Assembly: GCA_029593505.1 (NCBI GenBank)
Contig: JAKTNI010000002.1
Span: 310,001-374,000, forward strand
Length of the DNA stretch: 64,000 nt
Reading direction: 5' to 3'
DNA from: Streptococcus suis
Lineage (GTDB): Bacteria > Bacillota > Bacilli > Lactobacillales > Streptococcaceae
In this document: positions 1-10,010 of the stretch, piece by piece
How the letters are laid out: every line of letters begins with the position of its first letter
Position numbering within the stretch: position 1 is the stretch's first letter
Made by a program: the position numbers and the translations under genes
Notes under the pieces: generated by a model
The model's database searches: none
Told to the model about the DNA's origin: nothing
Seen by the model: the letters and a program-made list of their open reading frames with translations, nothing else

Positions 1-2478
1 AGCAAGCAACCTCTGAGACAGCGTTATCAAGTTTTGCTCGGATTCCAGTTTAGATTCAGCATTGTCTTGTACAAACTTCTGAAACTCCGCAAACCATTTT
101 GTAACAGTATCCATACTTGCTTTCGCTTCTAACTCTGCTTGCATAAGTCCAGCTTTCTCATTGAGAGCATTGAGTTGCTCTTGAGTTAGTGTTTGGTCAG
201 CTTTTGTCTCAATTCGTTCATCTATATCAGCTTGAGCCTCTCCAAAAGCGGTCGCTACTGTTCCGTGCTCGAGTTGCGGCTCTGTTAGATATAAAATTGA
301 GTTGGACGTAAAATTGAAGGCATATATGTAAAGTCTGCACTCTTTTGACAAATCAATATCATCATTCAATTTGATGTTTCCAGATACTCTATGCCACTGA
401 TTAACTGTAGTCACATTTACAGTTGTCTGCCCAGAGTGAAAATTCTGTTGTCCTGCTTTGTTGAAGCAATGAAAACCAAACCAAATTTTAGTGCCAGTTC
501 CAGTCGCATATAAATCAGCAGAAAATGTATAGTTTCCATATTTTAATTCGCTAAATCGAATAATCTGATTGATAGCTTTCCAATTACGAGAACCGTCGCT
601 CTCATTAAACTCAATGACAGGTCCTTTACCATCAAAGTTATCCCTGTATAAAGCATGGTATGATGTGGTTGGATTGGCAATGCCACCGTTATACATATTG
701 GCCCAATTGGGAATCTCTTTGTTTCGATAAACAACGCCACCAACAGTGAAAGTTTCAGGTCTATCTGTTACATTGCTAAAAGTAGCATTTCGCAAGATAT
801 TCCGACCGCCAACCTCTATCTTCGCCCAGCGATCTGCCCATCGATAATCGTTTGGATTTTGACTGCCTAATTGATTGTAGTCGCTGTAATATCCTTGATA
901 CCTTTGTCCTGTATCTATTAGACTAAAACCTGCTCTACCATCGGAACTATCCGCAAATGCATAATGAGGATAAGTAGTTTTACCATCAGATCCGTTAACA
1001 CCATCATCTACATTGACAACATCTATCTCATGTCTTGCGACCTCTGTGTTTCCAATATAAGCAGCTGCAATCAATACAGCCTTTTGATTGATTTGATTGG
1101 CTCTAAGCGTGTAAGTCATTCCTGTTGTGATGACATCGCCCAACGTCCAGCGCCATGTAACATCGGTACTGATGACTTTGCCACCTTTCAGTAAAGTAGG
1201 GCTGACGATAGATTGACCTTGACCATTCTTAAAGACTGTTCCGTTGTCGGTGGATAGCCTGATGGTGTAAGGTTTTGATGCTTCGAATAGTTCTTGCCAG
1301 CGTTCCTGTATTCCACTAGAGAGCTTACTTTTAAGCGCCCTGATATTATCGAATACAGTCTTATTAGCTGCTGGATTAGTAAAGCTGATAATCTGCTCTG
1401 AAACACGTACCTCGAGTAATAATGCAGGATAAAATCCGCTATTGTAAACCTTGGCAGTATCTCCTATTTCTAAATCGACATAACCGTCGATTTCGTAACT
1501 AACAGACGGATAGGCAGACCGCATCAATTCTTTATAGGCTTGTATCCGAAGCATTTCTTTGCTATCGGTATCTACAGTCAAGTCTTTTCGTGTGTATTTG
1601 TCACGATTTCCTGTAGAGCCAGTCCACGTAGAAGAATACTTCTGCATAGATAGGGGAGCGTAGAGAAATTCGCCTTGTTGGAAAAACTCTACTTCCCCGT
1701 TTTCGTTCCTAATTTCCCACTTTCCTAAACCTCCAATAGTAAGCTCTTGTCCGTTTTCACCTCGAGCAGTAGGTCTAATGGCATTGATGATCAAATCTGT
1801 CTTGTCTGTTGTTCTCTTGATAGACCGGATATTCTTACCTTTTTTCAAGATAATATCCGACCGAACTTTACCTACTCCTTGATGCGTGTCATCGTGTTCG
1901 TGATAGACATTCAAGACAAAATCTTTAATAGTACCGTTAGCATTCAACCTAACCTCAAAATCAACTTCTGCATCAAATTTATTAGCTAGCGATAAAATGC
2001 GATTCAGTTTAGTGTCCTGACCTTCCCATTCAAGAGTTCGTTGTAGGTCTGATATTTCATTGATACCAATCCGCAATGCTGCAAAATCAAGTAACCCCAT
2101 GACATCACAATATTCTCTGAAACTACGAGGTCTATCTGACTTATAAGGATTTGTATACTCATTCGTCAGCTCTAAATTCAAATCTTTACAAGTACAAGTG
2201 ATCGTTTGCTCTGTCTCTTCAATGGTCATGACATGAAACAGATAGGTCTTACCTTTATACTTAAAGGAAACAAACGACTGATCATTTAGGGCGTTAGCCG
2301 TTTGATAAGGTACGAGATCAGATTGAATGGATTTCTTGAAAACTGTAAACTCAAATAGACTGCTTGCTTTGCTCAAAAAACGGGTCCACTTGTCGTTGTA
2401 AAAATTCAAAGCACCCTGCTTATTGTTATCGATAAAAGCTACTTTTTGTAAATTGTTATCATGAATGGTTAATATCAT
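1..2478 (-). CDS. Phage tail endopeptidase / minor structural protein (partial)
   Basis: The reading frame starts at ATG 2478, two bases after the distal tail gene's stop, and stays open to base 1, so 826 codons are visible and the C-terminus is outside. The first ~370 residues look like the N-terminal domain of the prophage tail endopeptidase family (tail-associated lysin, gp27-like hub). After them come a carbohydrate-binding-like beta region and a helical stretch rich in Q, E and A. The gene order tape measure, distal tail, this protein fits the tail-tip hub of streptococcal siphophages, which binds the host surface. The lytic or receptor-binding end cannot be judged. Confidence 0.8.
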   Translation of the reverse strand, partial: MILTIHDNNLQKVAFIDNNKQGALNFYNDKWTRFLSKASSLFEFTVFKKSIQSDLVPYQTANALNDQSFVSFKYKGKTYLFHVMTIEETEQTITCTCKDLNLELTNEYTNPYKSDRPRSFREYCDVMGLLDFAALRIGINEISDLQRTLEWEGQDTKLNRILSLANKFDAEVDFEVRLNANGTIKDFVLNVYHEHDDTHQGVGKVRSDIILKKGKNIRSIKRTTDKTDLIINAIRPTARGENGQELTIGGLGKWEIRNENGEVEFFQQGEFLYAPLSMQKYSSTWTGSTGNRDKYTRKDLTVDTDSKEMLRIQAYKELMRSAYPSVSYEIDGYVDLEIGDTAKVYNSGFYPALLLEVRVSEQIISFTNPAANKTVFDNIRALKSKLSSGIQERWQELFEASKPYTIRLSTDNGTVFKNGQGQSIVSPTLLKGGKVISTDVTWRWTLGDVITTGMTYTLRANQINQKAVLIAAAYIGNTEVARHEIDVVNVDDGVNGSDGKTTYPHYAFADSSDGRAGFSLIDTGQRYQGYYSDYNQLGSQNPNDYRWADRWAKIEVGGRNILRNATFSNVTDRPETFTVGGVVYRNKEIPNWANMYNGGIANPTTSYHALYRDNFDGKGPVIEFNESDGSRNWKAINQIIRFSELKYGNYTFSADLYATGTGTKIWFGFHCFNKAGQQNFHSGQTTVNVTTVNQWHRVSGNIKLNDDIDLSKECRLYIYAFNFTSNSILYLTEPQLEHGTVATAFGEAQADIDERIETKADQTLTQEQLNALNEKAGLMQAELEAKASMDTVTKWFAEFQKFVQDNAESKLESEQNLITLSQRLLA

Positions 2479-3975
2479 CTACAAATGCCTCTCTTCTATG
2501 TTTACGGTAATGGTTGGTGCTTTTTGGATAAATTTAGAAAACAGAAACTCTAATTGAGATTTACCTGGAGGAATAACCAAATCCCAACCTGAGCCGTCTA
2601 CAACTTGATGATTTGCAGGTAGACCATCGATAGTAACCAAGTCTTTCTCAACATCTAACACAACATTAGAGCCGATTTGAAAGCGATTAGGAATATCAAT
2701 GATTCCTGTTACAAAGTCCTTACGATAAACAATGCTATCTAAGTACATATGATGAACAAGCGGTTGGTTTCCAAAAGTTCCCAGAGAGACATGGACTTTT
2801 GCGGATTTTCGACCTTTAATTTCTGGTACATAAAATTGAGGATATGATCCCCACCAATGCACCTGCAACATGTCGTCACGTCTTAAAATATCTGCCCAAC
2901 CTCGATCAGCATTGAATGGATTATCACTATCTAAATGCGTACACTTAAACATCCATGATTTGATGGTTGAAAACCCACCTCTTCCGTCTGAAACAAAAAG
3001 ATTGAACTCAGTGTCAACACCATTAGAACGTTTGATAGTCTCAACTCCATACAAAAAACGACCCTCTGTATCAGAAACCGTTAGTTTTATGAAACCTTTT
3101 TGTAGGACACTACCTGCCCAGAAAATCTGACGCCACCAAATATACTCATTCAAAGCACCACGGTCGCTACCACTATCAAGGGGGATTTCCCAAGTTAGCG
3201 AGCCAGCATGATTTGGTCTTGGACCACTTCCGCGCTCAGATAAAAATACATGAGGTCTCCCCCATGTATCTATACGAGATAATGTACCATTCAAGTTCTG
3301 ACCCAAATCATTAAGGATAGCTGTGTTCTTTTGACCTTGTGCCAACCCTTTAATAATTCCATTATTTGAAACGTAATCGAAAAGAATTTCAGAGCGACGA
3401 TAAGTTTCTGTATCAGCTTCTTCACGGTCTCCTATCTCTAAAGCGTTGGTTTGATTGACAATGCCAATGTAACCATTCTCTGAATTGTGCTTGACAGTTA
3501 TAATTGGCAAAGCTGGCACATTGCCATTGTTTACCAAGTCAAAAATTAGTTTTCTGCTTTCTTCTCTTGGATTATCAAAACGCTTATAGGCAGAGGAATG
3601 TGCCACACCGTCTGGTACTAGGAACTCTATCTCGCCTTTTTGATACCAACTCCGAACATTGCCTGGATCAATCTCCCCAGTGACAAGGGCTAAGTAGTAT
3701 TTGTCAGGTTCATCAGAAAAAGTCAGTCTTACAACGTCATCTGTTTTGAAAATTCCTGCCAATTCATGTTTTACTCTCTCTAAGTCAGCCCCTTTCATAA
3801 CAAAGCTGACTTTGATGATTTTTGGTCCTGTTTTAATCTCTTGGATATTCACTCCGATAGCAGGAGCATCATTCGTTGATACACTCCTGCCATTACCTAT
3901 AGAGCGTTTAACGTCGGTAAAGCGCATCACTTTTGATAAATCATAACCATTAAAAATGATTGATAATCTTGTCAT
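2479..3975 (-). CDS. Distal tail protein (Dit, Sipho_tail family)
   Basis: This 498-residue protein begins MTRLSIIFNGYDLS and follows the tape measure gene, the usual place of Dit in Gram-positive siphophages. Dit forms the hexameric ring joining the tail tube to the tip. It is longer than a minimal Dit (~250 residues), so the C-terminal half is probably an added domain, possibly carbohydrate binding; residues ~230-400 contain many W, G and D residues. The ATG overlaps the tape measure stop (TAATG), so translation is probably coupled. No catalytic motif is seen. Confidence 0.8.
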   Translation of the reverse strand: MTRLSIIFNGYDLSKVMRFTDVKRSIGNGRSVSTNDAPAIGVNIQEIKTGPKIIKVSFVMKGADLERVKHELAGIFKTDDVVRLTFSDEPDKYYLALVTGEIDPGNVRSWYQKGEIEFLVPDGVAHSSAYKRFDNPREESRKLIFDLVNNGNVPALPIITVKHNSENGYIGIVNQTNALEIGDREEADTETYRRSEILFDYVSNNGIIKGLAQGQKNTAILNDLGQNLNGTLSRIDTWGRPHVFLSERGSGPRPNHAGSLTWEIPLDSGSDRGALNEYIWWRQIFWAGSVLQKGFIKLTVSDTEGRFLYGVETIKRSNGVDTEFNLFVSDGRGGFSTIKSWMFKCTHLDSDNPFNADRGWADILRRDDMLQVHWWGSYPQFYVPEIKGRKSAKVHVSLGTFGNQPLVHHMYLDSIVYRKDFVTGIIDIPNRFQIGSNVVLDVEKDLVTIDGLPANHQVVDGSGWDLVIPPGKSQLEFLFSKFIQKAPTITVNIEERHL

Positions 3976-6900
3976 TAAACCCTCCTTAACATCATATCTA
4001 TTTTGTCTCCGGCACTTTGATAGCTAGAAAACTTATCTCCGAGCCTACCGACCAATGTTCCGTCTTCTAGCACCATGTAAACAGGTCGCTTGACAGCATC
4101 TTCAGCAACTCTCAAGGCATCGTTGACTAACTCTTTGGACTTATCAAATACGTGTTCGACTTTTTCTGAAACAACCTGCTTACTACTTTTTCTGATAGTA
4201 ACGTGGCTATCTAAACTCTTGTCTAAGCCTAGCGATACCTCTGGAGCTGTAATCATCACAGATTGCTTTAACTTAGCCATTGTCTTTTCAAGTACATCTC
4301 TATCCGCCTCAATACCGACAGCGATACCTTGAGGGATAAATCGACCAACTTGGTCTCTCATAACACGAGAAGGAGAGTTGATATCTAAAGCTTCTTGTAT
4401 AGCTAACGTTATTTGTTGAGCGACGGCGGTAGCTGCAGAAATAGCAGTATCTGCATTGGCTGTTATACCATTTGCCAAACCTTGCATAGCCATTGCTCCA
4501 AATTCTGAAAATCTAGAGTTGATGTCTGTAAATGGCTCTCTGACTTTCGTTGCTAGGTCTTTCACTCTACCGACAGGAGAGTTAGTACCGTTTACGATAC
4601 CGTTGGCAAGACCGTCCGTGATATGTCCACCGTATTCAGTGAAAACACGAGAAGGAGAGTTGATACCCATATTCTCTCGGAAGCCTTGTTGTATTTGATT
4701 CCCAAGATTTTGAGAAGCATTGACTGCATTTGGAGTACCATTTTCCATTCCGACTGCGGCGCCATTAGGTATCTCTTCCGCAATTTCAGGGAAATTAGCA
4801 TTGGCTATTTCTGCTTGGAGGCTATTTGCTTGATTCTGTACTAAACCTTTGATTTTTTCAGATATACCCAATGCACCTTGATCCATTCCAGCCGTAAGTC
4901 CACGCATAGCAGAATCTCCACCTGCTCGGTAGACCTCATTCAATTGCCCCAATTTTTCACTAGATGAGTTTACAAGCTCTTGTACATATAAACCACCTTG
5001 CGGACCCATTTCTTTCAGTTTAGCAAGAATGCCTTCATCAACCCCACGAGAAGCGAGTATATCCATGTTGGCTGCCCAAGAATCCATCGCCTCTTGATTT
5101 CGTTGTAGGTTGGCAATCATTTGATCCACGCTAATAGCTGACTTCATTTCGATTTGGTCAAACATGTTGGTAGTAGTATCTAACAACTCGTTATATTTAG
5201 AACGCATATTGTCGATAGCTGTTTTTTGAGCCTCCGACATATTCTCATAAGCGATAACTTGTCGATTGCTTCCGTTTTCTGCTGCAACTGCCATAGCCTC
5301 GGCAGCTGCTTGTTGTACTGCTGAAGTTTGTTCGTACTCGGTCTGTAATGCTGCTTGAGTAGCGTGTAATTCCAATTCTTGTTCATTGAGCTTTTTCAAC
5401 TCTTCACGTCGTTTAGCATCCGACACATCTGAAGCATTGTTCCACTCTGTGCGTAATTTGGCTATTTCAGTCAACTGAGCACCGATATCCGCACGTTGTT
5501 TCTCAATGTCTAGCAGATTTTTTTGACTGGTCTCCCATGTACTCTCTGCTTCCATAGCAGCTATCCGAGCGTTAATCTGTTCAGCATTGTGTGATAATGA
5601 ATCTGTATTTTTATCATAAGCCAAATTCAAACCTGCCACAGAATCATTGAGAGCCTCTATCTTCTTCTGTAAGTTCTTCTTGTCAGCAGCGGTTTTGTTT
5701 TCCTTTTTTGAAAGTTCGACAATTTCAGTTCCGAGTTTTTTATACGATTCACGATTAGCTTCTACATCTTGAAGATTATCTTTTCGTGCCGCTGCACCTT
5801 CCTTGACAGATTTTTTTAGATTATCTGTACTTTCTGCAAGTTCTTCTTGAGCTTTAGATAGACGTTTAGATTCTTCCGATTCTCTTGTGAGCCATTGCCA
5901 CAAAGCTACACCAGCACCGACTAACAAACCGATACCTGCGACAACCAAACTCATAGGCCCTATTAAAGCTGTCCATGCTGCTTTAAGAGCGCCAACTGCT
6001 GCTGTTAGAGCGATTGTGGCAAAAGTCTGTATGCTAATAGCCCCTGTTAGAACACCATGCACCAATACACCTGCTGACATAACCTTATACTTCAACATTT
6101 CTGCCGTAGTATTGGCATTCGTTGCAGCAGTAGATAGTACCGTGACAACTTGTTCAGCAGTCATTGCTTTTGTTTTCAAAGCATGGGCTATCGCAGACAT
6201 CTTCAACACTCCTAACTGCTGCATTCTAGCTACGGTTTCAGCCATAGTCTGCGCCTTGCTAACTGCTTGTACTGCAAGAAGAGATTTCATGGTCGTAGCT
6301 TGCATGCCAGCGGCAGCGCTTGTTTGAATAAAAAGAACTCGTAATTTCTCAATACCACTAATAACTGTATTAGCTGCTCTCATGGCTAAAATAGCTGACC
6401 CAAGCGTTAGTAATACTGGTGTCAGAGCTTTTGCTGTTCCGATGCCTTTATCCAAAACACCAAAGAAGAAGATGAATACAGGAGCAGAGGCTTTAATCGT
6501 TCCATTGATAAACTTAAACGCACCAGTAATCACAACTTTCATACTGTCAAAATGTTCTGCGATAGTCTTTCCGGACACTTCCTTAGATAGATCATCTAGA
6601 GCCTTAATCGTTCCAGCTACACCACGAACAACTGCATTTTTCAAATTGTTAAACGATGTGGCTATACCTTTACTGTTTTCTCGAGCTAATTCCGCAAAAC
6701 CACCAACGCCCTTGTCTAACTCAACCAGTCGATTAGAGAATTGGTCAAAAGTAATCTGTCCGCCTTTCAATGCCGCATAAAAATCACGTTGAGCAGACTT
6801 CCCTGCAAAACCAAAACTTTCAGCAGTTTTTTGAAGAGCATAAGGCATTGTTTCTTGTAGCGTTTTCCAAGATTGCAAATCTACCGTTCCAGCAGACAAC

Positions 6901-7376
6901 ATCTGGCTAAACTGATCTAATCCACGGCTCGCATCTGCACTAGAAGCACCAGAAGCTAAGAAAGCATTATTTAGCGCAAGAGTGACATCAGTAGACTTCC
7001 GAAGATTCCCTGTAATTGATGTGAGTCTTTGAGCTGTACCAACCACCTCATCAAGAGTTGTAGGCAACCCATCAATGCCGTTTGCAAGCTTATCTGTAGA
7101 CGTCGCAACATCTTCTGCGCTATGCCCCATAGCTTGCATGACACGAGGGAATTTTTCCAAAGTATCAAAACGTTTAATAGCTCCATCTAACGAACTAACT
7201 ACTAAGTCAATGCCTTTTCTTGCTATCTGAAAGGCTGCACCACCTAAAGCGAAGTTTTTGAGAGAGGTAGAGCCTTTTTTGCCTTTTTCAGTAACCCTAT
7301 CTAACTCATCGTTTAAAACTTTAACCTGTTTCCCATCAACATCAACTAGTATGGTTACTTTTCCATCAGCTGCCAT
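3975..7376 (-). CDS. Tape measure protein
   Basis: This 1133-residue protein sets tail length and is the longest gene in the phage. The N-terminal part holds the tape-measure domain (LEKFPRVMQAMGHSAEDV near residue 70). Hydrophobic segments lie at ~290-470, followed by a long coiled-coil region rich in K, E and A at ~500-720 and repeated GINSPSRVFTEYG / DINSPSRVMRD motifs near the C-terminus, typical of streptococcal tape measures. I chose the ATG at 7376 (MAADGK) because GGAGAGGAGG lies just upstream; an in-frame start at 7397 would lie deeper inside the upstream gene. It overlaps the Gp15 gene by 11 bases. Confidence 0.9.
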   Translation of the reverse strand: MAADGKVTILVDVDGKQVKVLNDELDRVTEKGKKGSTSLKNFALGGAAFQIARKGIDLVVSSLDGAIKRFDTLEKFPRVMQAMGHSAEDVATSTDKLANGIDGLPTTLDEVVGTAQRLTSITGNLRKSTDVTLALNNAFLASGASSADASRGLDQFSQMLSAGTVDLQSWKTLQETMPYALQKTAESFGFAGKSAQRDFYAALKGGQITFDQFSNRLVELDKGVGGFAELARENSKGIATSFNNLKNAVVRGVAGTIKALDDLSKEVSGKTIAEHFDSMKVVITGAFKFINGTIKASAPVFIFFFGVLDKGIGTAKALTPVLLTLGSAILAMRAANTVISGIEKLRVLFIQTSAAAGMQATTMKSLLAVQAVSKAQTMAETVARMQQLGVLKMSAIAHALKTKAMTAEQVVTVLSTAATNANTTAEMLKYKVMSAGVLVHGVLTGAISIQTFATIALTAAVGALKAAWTALIGPMSLVVAGIGLLVGAGVALWQWLTRESEESKRLSKAQEELAESTDNLKKSVKEGAAARKDNLQDVEANRESYKKLGTEIVELSKKENKTAADKKNLQKKIEALNDSVAGLNLAYDKNTDSLSHNAEQINARIAAMEAESTWETSQKNLLDIEKQRADIGAQLTEIAKLRTEWNNASDVSDAKRREELKKLNEQELELHATQAALQTEYEQTSAVQQAAAEAMAVAAENGSNRQVIAYENMSEAQKTAIDNMRSKYNELLDTTTNMFDQIEMKSAISVDQMIANLQRNQEAMDSWAANMDILASRGVDEGILAKLKEMGPQGGLYVQELVNSSSEKLGQLNEVYRAGGDSAMRGLTAGMDQGALGISEKIKGLVQNQANSLQAEIANANFPEIAEEIPNGAAVGMENGTPNAVNASQNLGNQIQQGFRENMGINSPSRVFTEYGGHITDGLANGIVNGTNSPVGRVKDLATKVREPFTDINSRFSEFGAMAMQGLANGITANADTAISAATAVAQQITLAIQEALDINSPSRVMRDQVGRFIPQGIAVGIEADRDVLEKTMAKLKQSVMITAPEVSLGLDKSLDSHVTIRKSSKQVVSEKVEHVFDKSKELVNDALRVAEDAVKRPVYMVLEDGTLVGRLGDKFSSYQSAGDKIDMMLRRV

Positions 7377-7950
7377 CTTCTTCCTCCTCTCCTTCATCTT
7401 CTAGTCTGTATTTAGCCTGTAGTTTGCGCATCTTCTGTCTATACTCCTGACTTTCGCCACTACCTGGTTTCCATGCACGTATCTGGATAATCTGCTGCAT
7501 GATCGTGCTGTCTGGCAAAGCATTCAACAAGGCTTTAAACTCTTGCCAAGATAATTGATTTTGAACTTTTAACAAACTGATTCCATAAGCCTGTTGGAAA
7601 CTTGCGTAGATATACTCTGCGTCTTTCTCTAAATCAATTAGACGTGGTGTTGTCTCGTTGTTTTCAACCCTTGGCATAGGATTGCCTTTAATGTCGTACT
7701 GGATTCCATCGTCTTCTTGACTATCAATGAAGTTCTTTCGTATATGCACCCACAAATCGACAACGAGTGGGAACTCAATGTCAAAATTACCTGTGACAAT
7801 ACCAACACAAGACTGCGCTTTGTCTAAATCAGATAAAACCTCATCACGCAAACAATCAAATGTATCTAAAACTTTATTAAAAGATAGGTCCAAAGGATAA
7901 ACGACACCGTCAAACTCAAAACTGTCGTATAGAGGGTCATTTAATCTCAT
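7366..7950 (-). CDS. Phage Gp15 family protein (tail assembly)
   Basis: This 194-residue protein beginning MRLNDPLYDSFEFDG matches the bacteriophage Gp15 family in start and composition (F, D and L rich N-terminal half; acidic DEGEEEEDGS tail). In Gram-positive siphophages this gene sits directly before the tape measure, where tail assembly chaperones act. The start is eight bases after the previous gene's stop. I looked for a frameshift linking it to the previous gene and found no convincing slippery heptamer. The exact function is not known. Confidence 0.75.
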   Translation of the reverse strand: MRLNDPLYDSFEFDGVVYPLDLSFNKVLDTFDCLRDEVLSDLDKAQSCVGIVTGNFDIEFPLVVDLWVHIRKNFIDSQEDDGIQYDIKGNPMPRVENNETTPRLIDLEKDAEYIYASFQQAYGISLLKVQNQLSWQEFKALLNALPDSTIMQQIIQIRAWKPGSGESQEYRQKMRKLQAKYRLEDEGEEEEDGS

Positions 7951-7958
7951 TCAACCAC

Positions 7959-8411
7959 CTACTTCTTAGCTGTTTTTGATTTAGCTTTGTATTTCTTGAT
8001 ACGTTCTTTTACGATATTTTCACGCTCGATTTTTAGTTCAGACAACTTCTCTTCAATCAAGGCAGCGACTTTCTCAAGTGTCAGATCCAACGCTTGATGG
8101 TCTGGGAACTCTGCATATAATTTCTCAAACGTTCCATCGCCAAATAGAAGGTCGTACTGAATTTCAAGCAATTTCTTCTCTAAATCAATTGCGCCGAGTA
8201 AAGTATCTTTAGTGACGCCTTCCTCTAACTTCTTGTCAAGATTTGCTTCAACGATTGATTTTTCAAACTCTGTCAACCGCTTTTTAGCTTCTTGCTCTAA
8301 ATCAAAGAAAGTCACTAGAAACTCATCAGATGTATCAAACCAAAGCTCCACAGGACCAATCTTCACAGGAAAACCACTGCGAACAACATCAATAGTTATA
8401 CCGTTTGCCAT
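7959..8411 (-). CDS. Tail assembly chaperone-like protein (Gp14 position)
   Basis: This 150-residue protein has an N-terminal beta-rich part and a highly charged C-terminal helix ending KKYKAKSKTAKK. It lies between the major tail protein and Gp15, where tail assembly chaperones occur; these coat the tape measure before tube polymerisation. The function is inferred from position and charge. It follows a terminator, so it may be made at a lower level than the major tail protein. Confidence 0.65.
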   Translation of the reverse strand: MANGITIDVVRSGFPVKIGPVELWFDTSDEFLVTFFDLEQEAKKRLTEFEKSIVEANLDKKLEEGVTKDTLLGAIDLEKKLLEIQYDLLFGDGTFEKLYAEFPDHQALDLTLEKVAALIEEKLSELKIERENIVKERIKKYKAKSKTAKK

Positions 8412-8431
8412 TCTTTCTCCTTTTCAATATC

Positions 8432-8458
8432 AAAAAAAGAGAGGCAATGTGCCCCTCT
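8432..8458 (-). terminator. Intrinsic terminator after the major tail protein gene
   Basis: On the - strand the stem GAGGGGC / GCCTCTC (one mismatch, loop ACATT) is followed by seven T. It lies within 30 bases of the major tail gene stop and before the chaperone gene, so it would cut downstream expression. Confidence 0.7.
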
Positions 8459-8459
8459 A

Positions 8460-8924
8460 TCAATCTTCACCAACACTTGCTGGGATAGTTTCTTCTGGAA
8501 TCGTGTTGTAAGAAATCTTACAGCCAAATGCTTCATAATCAGAAGCAGCACCAGAACCAGCAATAATTTCTGTAACAGTCGCAGGACCAACCCATTCTTT
8601 TGTCTTATCAGCTGATACTACCTTATGCCAAACAAGACGCTCGTTTCCAAGTTTTAACTTCAAACCAGCGATATGCTTTTGAGCCCTATCTTCCGGATCG
8701 TATGTCCCTTCGAATGTATATGCGACCTTGACGGCAGTAACAGTTGTTTCATCCGTTCCATCGCCGTCATAAAATGCTTGCTCATCCACTTTTTCATCTG
8801 TATCATCTGATACATCTGAAATCCACTTAGCTAACTCTAGCCAATCGCCACTCTGTGGCTTGGCGCTAAGCGATGTGAAAGGTGCGATAAAGTGCCCACG
8901 CAGGGCGTTCTTATGTCTTACCAT
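8460..8924 (-). CDS. Major tail protein (tail tube)
   Basis: This 154-residue protein lies between head-tail joining genes and the tail chaperone/tape measure block, the place of the tube subunit. It has the expected mix of beta-rich segments (TAVKVAYTFEGTYDPEDRAQ) and acidic loops and begins MVRHKNALRGHFIAPF. Tube proteins stack as hexamers around the tape measure. A terminator directly downstream fits a highly expressed structural subunit. The start has the Shine-Dalgarno AAGGAG about 10 bases upstream. Confidence 0.8.
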   Translation of the reverse strand: MVRHKNALRGHFIAPFTSLSAKPQSGDWLELAKWISDVSDDTDEKVDEQAFYDGDGTDETTVTAVKVAYTFEGTYDPEDRAQKHIAGLKLKLGNERLVWHKVVSADKTKEWVGPATVTEIIAGSGAASDYEAFGCKISYNTIPEETIPASVGED

Positions 8925-8928
8925 ATGG

Positions 8929-9324
8929 TTATTTCTCCTTTAGTTGTGTAATACTTGCTTTCGCATTTAACAAAAAGACAAGCCACCCCTGCTCATGAAT
9001 TTCATTCATAAACGGACGACTTGTCACCTCTATATCTTCTAAGCTGAAACTGTCATCTGCACTTGGTAAATCTTCTAGTATTTCCAAAAGACCTGCAATT
9101 TTCCAAAGTGTCTCTTCAGCTAACTGTCCTTGTTTGGACTTGAACGCAATTTCAATATTAAGAGTAAGCTCTCTAGTTCCATCATAGTAACTTCTCTTTA
9201 CTGAACTACCGGGCAATGTGTAGATAACCAAGCTCTCTCGTTCATCTAAGTACCCTATTTTCATTTGAACAGGAAGATTGGGAATTGTGTTTATATGATT
9301 TTTGAGTTGATTAAGAAAGTCCAC
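8929..9324 (-). CDS. Minor capsid protein 3 / tail terminator-like protein
   Basis: I place the start at GTG 9324, which overlaps the previous stop (TAGTG) and has GGAG ten bases upstream; an ATG at 9360 would lie inside the preceding gene. The 131-residue product (VDFLNQLKNHINTIPNLP) fits the small tail-completion protein that sits before the tail tube gene in this phage type. Function is inferred from order in the head-tail joining block. Confidence 0.65.
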   Translation of the reverse strand: MDFLNQLKNHINTIPNLPVQMKIGYLDERESLVIYTLPGSSVKRSYYDGTRELTLNIEIAFKSKQGQLAEETLWKIAGLLEILEDLPSADDSFSLEDIEVTSRPFMNEIHEQGWLVFLLNAKASITQLKEK

Positions 9325-9668
9325 TAGAAACCTGCTCCTTTCATGAATTTGTGTTCCCAATCCGTCATATGGATAGCTTTCGCTTTTTCATCCCAACGTT
9401 TACCCGTTCCGGGAGTTGTGTACTTCCTAAACGTAACAATGCCATTTTGACCATAGAACTGCGCTCTAGCGTAAACGGTATTCCATGACAGCTCTTTGCC
9501 GTCTGGGGACATGTGACCGGACGGTCGCAAGTTCCCTTCTCGATTAGGAACGTATCGATCGCTATCTATCAAGATTTGACTAGACATAGCTATATGACCT
9601 CTACGGAGATTACGGTCGCTAAGTTTAGCTTTAGCTCCTTTCAAATCAACTCGAACTGAGATAGACAT
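9324..9668 (-). CDS. Minor capsid protein 2 / head-tail joining protein
   Basis: This ~114-residue protein (SISVRVDLKGAKAKL) has the look of the minor capsid 2 / HK97 gp10 family, including a motif around NTVYARAQFYGQNGIVTF and the aromatic/glycine C-terminus. It is the third of four small joining genes that overlap by one to four bases. GGAGGTG precedes the ATG at 9668, which overlaps the previous gene's TGA. Confidence 0.7.
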   Translation of the reverse strand: MSISVRVDLKGAKAKLSDRNLRRGHIAMSSQILIDSDRYVPNREGNLRPSGHMSPDGKELSWNTVYARAQFYGQNGIVTFRKYTTPGTGKRWDEKAKAIHMTDWEHKFMKGAGF

Positions 9669-10009
9669 CAAATCACCTCCAACTCGACCGAATAAAGAAC
9701 ACCATCAAAAGGCTCTTTGTTTGGAATAACGTTTATGATAACGTGGTCCTTTCCATCAAATTGCAAAACTGATTGTTCTTTAAAGTCAGGTAAGGGAGTA
9801 GTAAGGTCTTTATAGCAGAATACGACCGCTTTGTATTGAATATCCTTAGACTTTCCGTTCCAAGAATATTTTGAAGAACGGTCAATCCGAACATGACTAA
9901 TTCGTATCGGACTTGCATATTCCTTTTTGTTATAGTCTCCCTCTTTTAGGTACTCCAAATAGACAAGCGAATCATTTAGAGTTTCTATAGGTGGTTTCGG
10001 TATTCTCAT
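9668..10009 (-). CDS. Minor capsid protein 1 / head completion protein
   Basis: The start at ATG 10009 (MRIPKPPIETLNDSLVYLEY) has GGGGGA upstream; an in-frame start at 10054 would run back into the connector gene and is less likely. At 113 residues and in this order it corresponds to the minor capsid 1 family, which closes the head-tail interface. Nothing catalytic is visible. Confidence 0.7.
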   Translation of the reverse strand: MRIPKPPIETLNDSLVYLEYLKEGDYNKKEYASPIRISHVRIDRSSKYSWNGKSKDIQYKAVVFCYKDLTTPLPDFKEQSVLQFDGKDHVIINVIPNKEPFDGVLYSVELEVI

Positions 10010-10010
10010 A

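Noticed and set aside
5887..6327. 146-codon + strand frame inside the tape measure gene
   Set aside because: Alanine/valine-rich antisense shadow of the tape measure hydrophobic region, no ribosome binding site.
7940..7990. Programmed -1 frameshift joining the tail chaperone and Gp15 genes
   Set aside because: No X-XXY-YYZ heptamer in the right frame near the stop, and the second gene has its own start.
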